Source of the DNA: Bacteroidota bacterium
GTDB taxonomy: Bacteria; Bacteroidota; Bacteroidia; Flavobacteriales_D; Crocinitomicaceae
Assembly (NCBI GenBank): GCA_024280195.1
Contig: JAJRQP010000320.1
Coordinates: 1-10,497, forward strand
DNA: 10,497 nucleotides
Reading direction: 5' to 3'
Shown here: positions 5,645 through 10,497 of the stretch, piece by piece
Layout of the letters: each line of letters opens with the position of its first letter
Numbering within the stretch: the first letter of the stretch is position 1
Made by a program: the position numbers and the translations under genes
Notes under the pieces: generated by a model
The model's input: only the letters and a program-made list of their open reading frames with translations
Told to the model about the DNA's origin: nothing
Database searches by the model: none

Positions 5645-6901
5645 ATGACTAAACTTTTACTTTTAATAGGACTTTCTGTTACTGCTTCCGTTTTTTCTCA
5701 AATAAACTCTGCAAAAGTCTACTGGGTAGGACACAGTTTAATTTCTCATACAGATATTTACACTCCGTCTTCGACCAACTTAATTGATAATTTAGGAACA
5801 TTAGCCTCGTCTCAATCGAAGACTTATTCTTTTCATCAACATACGACACCAGGCTCTCCCTTGGGTTGGAACTGGGGAGCTTCTCCGGTTGCTTGGGCTA
5901 GCTCACAGGTATTAATTGCGCCTTTGATTGATGCTTCAGATCCAGAATATGGAACTTTTGACGTAATGGTTTTGACAGAAGCTGTTGAATTAAATGGGTA
6001 TTACGATTGGTGGTCTAGTGGGTTTTATGCACGAAAATTTTATAATGCTGCAATCAATGCGAATCCAGCAACTCGCTTATTTATGTATGAAAGTTGGCAA
6101 CATTTTCAAGCTTCGGATGATGCTTCAAGACCTTACTATGGACCTATGTCAACTTTTGATTTCAGACAATATATGATTGATATGCGAGTGATTTGGGAAA
6201 GTATAATTGACGAAGCCAGTGATCCTGCACTAACACCTGTTGATGCAGGTTATGTATATCAAGGTTCAGCAATGTCTGCAACTGACCCCGGATTTGGGGG
6301 GAGTATTCTTCCGATAAATATTATCCCTACTGGACAAGTTCTATTAGATGTATTCGAAAGGTTAGCATTGAATTTACCAAGTGACAATTGGGATTACAAT
6401 GGTGCTCCATTAACTGAATTAGATTTCTTTTCTAATCCATTTTCAAACTTTCCAACTGATACTATTACGACTGTACAATCTGCTCCTGTTGATGATATTC
6501 ACCCTTCTAATGTAATGGTGTATTTAAATGCTTTGGTGCATTATTCCGTTATTTATCAAGATAATCCTTCTGCTCTTCCTGCAATTAATGGGGTTCCTTC
6601 AAATGTTGCTGATATATTTAAAGAAGTGGTATGGAATAATGTTACTAATGATTATAGAACAGGGGTGTCAGCTGCAGGTGTCAATGATAACAAAACTATT
6701 GATTTTGTTTTGTATCCAAACCCAGCAACTTCTCAATTAACAATTAATGGATTAGCAACTGGACTTGAGTACAAAGTGTTTAATTCTTTAGGACAAGAAC
6801 TTTTAAAAGGAGCAGCTAACTCCATTAATATTTCTAACCTTTCAAAAGGAGTTTACACTTTGAGAATTGGCTCTACAGTTAAGAGATTTATTAAAAAATA
6901 A
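5645..6901 (+). CDS. T9SS-exported SGNH-hydrolase-like protein
   Basis: A 418-residue protein with three parts. Residues 1-19 are a signal peptide (cleavage near VFSQ). Residues about 23-305 resemble a poorly described SGNH/GDSL-like group: WVGHSL (27-32) with Ser31 in the block I nucleophile position, GSPLGWNWG (70-78), DVMVLTEAVEL (106-116), RLFMYESWQ (144-152), IIPTGQVLLDVF (226-237), and DDIHPSN (283-289), which supplies the D-x-x-H pair (Asp283, His286). The normal block III G-x-N-D is replaced by LTEA. Residues about 354-418 are a type A T9SS sorting domain (YPNPATSQLTI ... YKVFNSLGQELLKG ... LSKGVYTLRI ... FIKK), so the protein should cross the outer membrane by T9SS and be released or anchored on the surface. 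Activity is likely ester or acetyl hydrolysis, but this is inference. It converges on acs with a 4-base gap. Confidence 0.82.
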   Translation: MTKLLLLIGLSVTASVFSQINSAKVYWVGHSLISHTDIYTPSSTNLIDNLGTLASSQSKTYSFHQHTTPGSPLGWNWGASPVAWASSQVLIAPLIDASDPEYGTFDVMVLTEAVELNGYYDWWSSGFYARKFYNAAINANPATRLFMYESWQHFQASDDASRPYYGPMSTFDFRQYMIDMRVIWESIIDEASDPALTPVDAGYVYQGSAMSATDPGFGGSILPINIIPTGQVLLDVFERLALNLPSDNWDYNGAPLTELDFFSNPFSNFPTDTITTVQSAPVDDIHPSNVMVYLNALVHYSVIYQDNPSALPAINGVPSNVADIFKEVVWNNVTNDYRTGVSAAGVNDNKTIDFVLYPNPATSQLTINGLATGLEYKVFNSLGQELLKGAANSINISNLSKGVYTLRIGSTVKRFIKK

Positions 6902-6905
6902 TTGT

Positions 6906-8804
6906 TTAAATAGAATCCTCAACAATAGAATCTACCACATTTGGATCTAGTAGGGTAGAGGTGTCACCAAAATTAGCTTTTTCTCCTTCAGCAATCTTAC
7001 GAAGAATTCTACGCATGATTTTACCCGATCTCGTTTTTGGTAATCCTGTAACGATTTGAATTTTATCAGGTTTTGCAATTCTTCCAATCTCATTAGAAAC
7101 AGAATCGATGATGGAAGATTGAATTTTAGCGAAATCTTCTTCGTTTTCGGCATCAATTACAACGTATGCGTATATCCCTTGCCCTTTGATGTCGTGAGGG
7201 TAACCAACTACTGCTGATTCAACTGCAAACTTATTGGTGTTGATTGCACATTCTATTTCTGCAGTTCCAAATCGATGCCCAGACACATTAATTACATCAT
7301 CAACACGACCAATGATTCTGTACATTCCATTTTTATCTCGTTTTGAACCGTCGCCAGTAAAATAGTATCCATCGTAGTTAGAGAAGTAGGTATTCTTGCA
7401 TCTTTCATGGTCTCCATAAGTTGTTCTGAGAATTGACGGCCATGGAAATTTCATGCATAAATAGCCTTCTTTTTCATTCTCGGTTATTTCATTGCCTTCG
7501 CTATCTAGAAGAACAGGTTGAACTCCTGGTAATGGATATCCAGCATGTGTTGGGTTCATAGGAGAAAGATCACCAAGTCCAGAAAGCATAATTCCTCCAG
7601 TTTCTGTTTGCCACCAAGTATCAACGATTGGACATTTACTTTTTCCAATGTTCTCATAGTACCAGTTCCAAGCTTCCTCATTGATAGGTTCACCAACAGA
7701 GCCAATTACTTTTAAAGAGCTTAGGTCATATTTATTTACGATGTCTGTTCCGTGCGACATTAATGCTCTAATTGCTGTTGGTGCAGTGTAGAATTGATTG
7801 ACTTTGTATTTCTCACAGACTTGCCAAAAACGACCTGCATCAGGAAAAGTGGGAATTCCTTCAAAAATAACAGACGTTGCTCCAGAAAGTAGTGGGCCAT
7901 AAACAATGTAAGAATGTCCTGTGATCCAACCAATATCAGCGGTACACCAAAATACATCTTCTTCATTGTATTGAAAAACATTCTCAAAAGAGTAGGATGT
8001 ATAAACCATGTATCCTCCGCAAGTATGCACAACTCCTTTTGGTTTTCCTGTAGAGCCAGATGTGTACAGAATGAAAAGCATATCTTCTGCTTCCATTTTT
8101 TCTGCTTGAAAAACGGAAGGTTTTCCTGTTATTAATTGATGATAATCAATGTCTCTTCCTTCTTGCATAGTTGGTTGAGAATCGATACAATTTAGAACAA
8201 TGACTTTTTCAATACTAGCACAATTTTTCACTCCTTCATCAACCATTGATTTTAAATCAACTTTTTTTGTTCCTCGATTCAAACCATCTGCAGTGATAAC
8301 TAATTTAGCTTTTGCATCATCGACCCTGTCTGCTAAAGCATTGGATGAGAATCCTGCAAAAATAATAGAATGCACTGCGCCAACTCTAGCACATGCTAAA
8401 ATTGCAACAACAGATTCTAATACCATAGGCATATATATGCAAACACGATCTCCTTTCTCTATTCCTAGTTCCTTTAAACCGTTAGAGAATTTACAAACCT
8501 CATCGTGTAACTCTTGGTAAGTAATTGATTTACCTTCTGCATGAATGTCGTTTGGTTCCCAATAGAAGGCAACTTGATTGGCTCTTTCGGGAAGATGTCT
8601 GTCTAATAGGTTTTCGGTGATATTGAGTTGTCCTCCTTTAAACCATTCAATTGATGGTTCATTAAAGTTCCAATCAAGAACATTGTCCCATTTTTTTTGC
8701 CAAGAAAATGTTTCTGCAATCTCTCCCCAAAACTTTTCTGGATTTTCGACACTGTTCTTATAATTAGTTTGGTATTCCTCAAAGGATTGTATTCGTAGAT
8801 TCAT
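6906..8804 (-). CDS. acs: Acetyl-CoA synthetase (acetate-CoA ligase, AMP-forming)
   Basis: A 632-residue cytoplasmic enzyme that turns acetate, ATP and CoA into acetyl-CoA through acetyl-AMP. The start is the ATG giving MNLRIQSFEEY; a longer frame to a TTG at 8846 would begin in the terminator of the cold-shock gene. In order: YTSGSTGKPKG (247-257, phosphate-binding loop), VDTWWQTETGG (394-404; the second Trp is the residue that closes the acyl pocket and favours acetate), YFTGDG (481-486), GRVDDVINVSGHRFG (499-513, hinge and CoA-side region) and PKTRSGKIMRR (589-599), whose Lys595 is the catalytic lysine controlled by acetylation in other bacteria. Length and motifs are complete. The only gap upstream is about 40 bases beyond the csp terminator, so its promoter must be there or further up; no clean TAnnTTTG is seen. 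Confidence 0.97.
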   Translation of the reverse strand: MNLRIQSFEEYQTNYKNSVENPEKFWGEIAETFSWQKKWDNVLDWNFNEPSIEWFKGGQLNITENLLDRHLPERANQVAFYWEPNDIHAEGKSITYQELHDEVCKFSNGLKELGIEKGDRVCIYMPMVLESVVAILACARVGAVHSIIFAGFSSNALADRVDDAKAKLVITADGLNRGTKKVDLKSMVDEGVKNCASIEKVIVLNCIDSQPTMQEGRDIDYHQLITGKPSVFQAEKMEAEDMLFILYTSGSTGKPKGVVHTCGGYMVYTSYSFENVFQYNEEDVFWCTADIGWITGHSYIVYGPLLSGATSVIFEGIPTFPDAGRFWQVCEKYKVNQFYTAPTAIRALMSHGTDIVNKYDLSSLKVIGSVGEPINEEAWNWYYENIGKSKCPIVDTWWQTETGGIMLSGLGDLSPMNPTHAGYPLPGVQPVLLDSEGNEITENEKEGYLCMKFPWPSILRTTYGDHERCKNTYFSNYDGYYFTGDGSKRDKNGMYRIIGRVDDVINVSGHRFGTAEIECAINTNKFAVESAVVGYPHDIKGQGIYAYVVIDAENEEDFAKIQSSIIDSVSNEIGRIAKPDKIQIVTGLPKTRSGKIMRRILRKIAEGEKANFGDTSTLLDPNVVDSIVEDSI

Positions 8805-8844
8805 TGTTCTTGATTTAGTGGAACAAAATAGGAAAAATAAAGAC

Positions 8845-8880
8845 AAAAAAAAAGCCTGCTTATCTAAGATAAGCAGGCTT
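8845..8880 (-). terminator. Intrinsic terminator of the cold-shock gene
   Basis: A perfect 13-bp stem (8852-8864 with 8868-8880, core AGCCTGCTTATC) and a three-base loop are followed on the minus strand by nine T (8853-8845, partly overlapping the stem base). It starts 17 bases after the cold-shock gene's stop codon and points leftward, insulating acs from that gene. Confidence 0.93.
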
Positions 8881-8897
8881 CATTTAAATATCAAATA

Positions 8898-9089
8898 TTA
8901 AACAACTTTCACATCTACTGCGTTAAGTCCTTTTTTACCTTCTTTTAAATCGAATTCTACTTCGTCACCTTCTTTAATCTCATCGATTAATCCAGTTACG
9001 TGTACGAAATGTTCTTTTCCTGATTCGTCTTCAACGATAAATCCAAATCCTTTAGATTCGTTGAAAAATTTTACTGTTCCTTTACTCAT
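8898..9089 (-). CDS. Cold-shock-domain protein (CspA family)
   Basis: A 63-residue single cold-shock domain that binds single-stranded RNA or DNA and melts RNA structure in the cytoplasm. MSKGTVKFFN opens the first strand, RNP1 is KGFGFI (13-18) and RNP2 is HFVHV (27-31), with the GKKGLNAVDV tail closing the barrel. It is complete and slightly shorter than the 66-70 residues usual in enterobacteria. The predicted leader is only about 25 bases, so the long structured cold-shock leader of E. coli cspA is absent. It is divergent from the DEAD-box helicase gene across 213 bp, and has its own promoter and terminator. Confidence 0.97.
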   Translation of the reverse strand: MSKGTVKFFNESKGFGFIVEDESGKEHFVHVTGLIDEIKEGDEVEFDLKEGKKGLNAVDVKVV

Positions 9090-9115
9090 GTGTAATAAAA
9101 TATATAATTAAGTTG

Positions 9116-9123
9116 CAAAGATA
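9116..9123 (-). promoter_or_regulatory. Promoter -7 element of the cold-shock gene
   Basis: The minus strand reads TATCTTTG followed by C, an exact TAnnTTTG match, 26 bases before the ATG. A TTG occurs 13 bases upstream, too close for a typical -33 element; nothing better lies at the usual distance. Confidence 0.65.
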
Positions 9124-9130
9124 CTCTAAT

Positions 9131-9141
9131 TATTGACAATA
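9131..9141. repeat. Short palindrome beside the cold-shock promoter
   Basis: TATTGACAATA is a perfect 5-bp inverted repeat around a central A. It begins 7 bases upstream of the cold-shock -7 box, where a regulator would touch polymerase. It may be an operator, but a palindrome this short is expected now and then by chance in AT-rich DNA. Confidence 0.25.
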
Positions 9142-9178
9142 CACGGTTTTTTTTTATTTATTCTCAATTAATTTAATT

Positions 9179-9233
9179 TACGTGTTCTTTTTCTATTGGC
9201 TAGAGATAAAAGTCAACAACTAAAAAACACGTA
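9179..9233. repeat. Spaced inverted repeat between cold-shock and helicase genes
   Basis: TACGTGTT (9179-9186) is inverted as AACACGTA (9226-9233), followed inward by one mismatch and three more complementary bases. The arms flank about 39 bases in the middle of the divergent promoter region. A related ACACGG lies at 9141-9146. Either a two-site operator or a long hairpin is possible; no known motif is recognised. Confidence 0.3.
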
Positions 9234-9271
9234 TTATATGAAGCATTCATTCTCTAGTAAATTATCTCGAC

Positions 9272-9279
9272 TATCTTTG
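9272..9279 (+). promoter_or_regulatory. Promoter -7 element of the DEAD-box helicase gene
   Basis: TATCTTTG followed by TG is an exact match to TAnnTTTG, 23 bases upstream of the ATG at 9303. No TTTG is found at the -33 distance. The element is identical to those before the cold-shock gene and rpsF. Confidence 0.65.
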
Positions 9280-9302
9280 TGCTTTAATTTAAGAAATAGA
9301 AT

Positions 9303-10412
9303 ATGAGCTTCCAAGATTTAGGTATCCGTACAGATTTTATCAAAGCATTAACAGAAATGAACATCATTGATCCTTCTGATATTCAGAAGAAAATGATTCC
9401 TTTATTGTTAGGTGGAGAATCGGATGTTATTGGTCAAGCACAAACAGGAACAGGTAAGACTGCTGCTTTTGGTTTGCCGTTATTGGAAAAGATTGATTGT
9501 AATGTAAATGAAATTCAAGGTTTAATTCTTTGTCCAACTAGAGAATTAGGTAAGCAGGTAGCAAAGCAGTTGTTTCGTTATACAAAGTATTCTGAAAAGA
9601 TATTTACAGAAGCAGTTTATGGTGGAGAACACATTGATAGACAAATCAAAGCATTGGCAAGAACGACGCACATTGTTGTAGCAACTCCTGGAAGATTGAT
9701 TGATTTAGTCAATAAAAAAGCATTGGACTTATCGAATGTTAAGACTGTAATCCTTGATGAAGCAGATGAGATGTTGAGTATGGGGTTCAAAAAAGAATTA
9801 GACGAAATTCTCAGTTTCTTGCCAAAAGTGGAGAATAAATGGTTGTTTTCTGCGACCATTCCTCATGGTATAAAAGACATCATAGCGAAGCACATGTCAG
9901 AAGATGCTACGCATATTAAAATTAATCCAGATAATGTAGTTAATAAAAAGATAGATCATAAATACGTTGTCTGTGAAGAGGATGCAAAATTATTTATGTT
10001 ATTAGAATTCTTAAAGTCAGAACATAAAAATAGGGGAGTTATCTTTTGCAAAACAAAGGCCGCTACCAAAAAGCTGGCAAAGCAACTGATTGCGAAGAAC
10101 ATTTCTACAGATGCAATTCACGGAGATTTACTGCAAAAAGAACGTGACAAAGTGATGCGTGCCTTTAAAGGAAAAAAAATACAATATTTGGTTTCTACAG
10201 ATGTTGCTGCTAGAGGGATTGATGTAGAAGGTCTAACCTTTGTTGTACATTATCAGTTGCCAGAAAGTGATGAGTATTACTTACATCGTTCAGGAAGAAC
10301 CGCTAGAGCAGGTAAAGGAGGCATATCTTTAGCTTTGGTTAATAAGACTGAAGTGAAAACATTAAGAAATTACGAAAGAACGCTCGGGATAGGATTTAAG
10401 CAAGTGAGGTAA
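9303..10412 (+). CDS. DEAD-box ATP-dependent RNA helicase, minimal core
   Basis: A 369-residue RNA helicase containing the two RecA-like domains and almost nothing else. Q motif: Phe3 and Gln28; motif I AQTGTGKT (46-53); Ia PTRELG (78-83); Ib TPGR (128-131); II DEAD (152-155); III SAT (183-185); IV VIFCKT (246-251); V STDVAARGID (298-307); VI HRSGRTARAG (328-337). All catalytic motifs are intact. It stops about 30 residues after motif VI, so the basic or RNA-binding C-terminal extension present in many DeaD/RhlE/CsdA-type proteins is absent; the bases after the stop run straight into a terminator, so there is no frameshifted tail. Likely roles are ribosome assembly or mRNA unwinding, especially in the cold, given its divergent cold-shock neighbour. 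The subfamily (RhlE- or DbpA-like) is not certain. Confidence 0.96.
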   Translation: MSFQDLGIRTDFIKALTEMNIIDPSDIQKKMIPLLLGGESDVIGQAQTGTGKTAAFGLPLLEKIDCNVNEIQGLILCPTRELGKQVAKQLFRYTKYSEKIFTEAVYGGEHIDRQIKALARTTHIVVATPGRLIDLVNKKALDLSNVKTVILDEADEMLSMGFKKELDEILSFLPKVENKWLFSATIPHGIKDIIAKHMSEDATHIKINPDNVVNKKIDHKYVVCEEDAKLFMLLEFLKSEHKNRGVIFCKTKAATKKLAKQLIAKNISTDAIHGDLLQKERDKVMRAFKGKKIQYLVSTDVAARGIDVEGLTFVVHYQLPESDEYYLHRSGRTARAGKGGISLALVNKTEVKTLRNYERTLGIGFKQVR

Positions 10413-10417
10413 TAATC

Positions 10418-10447
10418 AAAAAAAAAGCCTCAACATTCGTCAAGGCT
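10418..10447 (-). terminator. Intrinsic terminator of a gene entering from the right
   Basis: A 9-bp stem (10426-10434 with 10439-10447, loop of four) is followed on the minus strand by nine T (10426-10418). Two of the pairs are G-U wobbles in minus-strand RNA but become C/A mismatches in plus-strand RNA, and no T-run follows on the plus strand. It therefore works for leftward transcription, even though it lies just after the rightward helicase gene. Confidence 0.75.
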
Positions 10448-10469
10448 CTCTTCTTATAGTTTATACTGT

Positions 10470-10497
10470 TTATTTCTTTCTTCTTTTCTTGGTCACA
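10470..10497 (-). CDS. C-terminal tail of an unidentified leftward gene
   Basis: The minus strand reads in frame from the window edge to a TAA at 10472-10470 and encodes a basic tail, VTKKRRKK. The stop lies 22 bases before a minus-strand terminator, the same spacing style as the rplI and cold-shock genes, which supports a real gene end. Eight residues are too few to name the protein; a lysine/arginine-rich end is common in RNA-binding proteins. Confidence 0.45.

Noticed and set aside
7914..8763. Several plus-strand open frames antisense to acs
   Set aside because: No recognisable domain, no start signals, and they overlap a complete conserved enzyme on the other strand.
8805..8846. N-terminal extension of acetyl-CoA synthetase from a TTG at 8846
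   Set aside because: It would begin in the T-run of the cold-shock terminator, and the ATG at 8804 gives the normal N-terminus and length.
1..10497. CRISPR array, insertion sequence or phage remnant
   Set aside because: No regularly spaced direct repeats, transposase, integrase or terminal inverted repeats were seen; genes are densely packed and ordinary in composition.

Overview
The window looks like AT-rich chromosomal DNA from a member of the Bacteroidota, most likely a flavobacterium-like lineage. Three things point there: a secreted protein with a type IX secretion (T9SS) type A C-terminal sorting domain, repeated matches to the Bacteroidota -7 promoter element TAnnTTTG instead of a classical -10 box, and weak or absent Shine-Dalgarno sequences before most genes. 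Nothing suggests a mobile element, prophage, CRISPR array or RNA gene.

Layout, left to right. (1) 1-629, plus strand: the 3' part of a HI0933/BaiN-type flavoprotein. Its stop codon overlaps that of the next, converging gene. (2) 626-3399, minus strand: a three-gene iron-siderophore/haem/cobalamin-type ABC importer in the order lipoprotein substrate-binding protein, FecCD permease, ATPase. The junctions are extremely tight (stop codon directly followed by a TTG start, then a 4-base overlap). (3) 3435-4677, minus strand: the ribosomal protein operon rpsF-rpsR-rplI, with a promoter, a short leader with a hairpin, and a strong intrinsic terminator. (4) 4613-4924: a 312-bp divergent regulatory region. 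(5) 4925-6901, plus strand: two envelope genes of unknown role, a DUF2490-type beta-barrel protein and a T9SS-exported SGNH-hydrolase-like protein. (6) 6906-8804, minus strand: acetyl-CoA synthetase (acs). (7) 8845-9123, minus strand: a cold-shock-domain protein with its own terminator and promoter. (8) 9272-10412, plus strand: a minimal DEAD-box RNA helicase, divergent from the cold-shock gene. (9) 10418-10497, minus strand: a terminator and the last codons of a gene that enters from the right edge.

Most of this is housekeeping: translation, acetate activation, cold/RNA-structure management and cofactor or metal uptake. The cold-shock gene and the RNA helicase share a 213-bp divergent promoter region, and both products act on RNA secondary structure, so co-regulation is plausible. 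The least understood part is the DUF2490/secreted SGNH-like pair. I see no clearly new multi-gene system. The observations most worth following are the zero-gap stop/TTG junction in the importer, the leader hairpin of the ribosomal operon with a partial copy before rplI, and the unusual secreted hydrolase-like protein.
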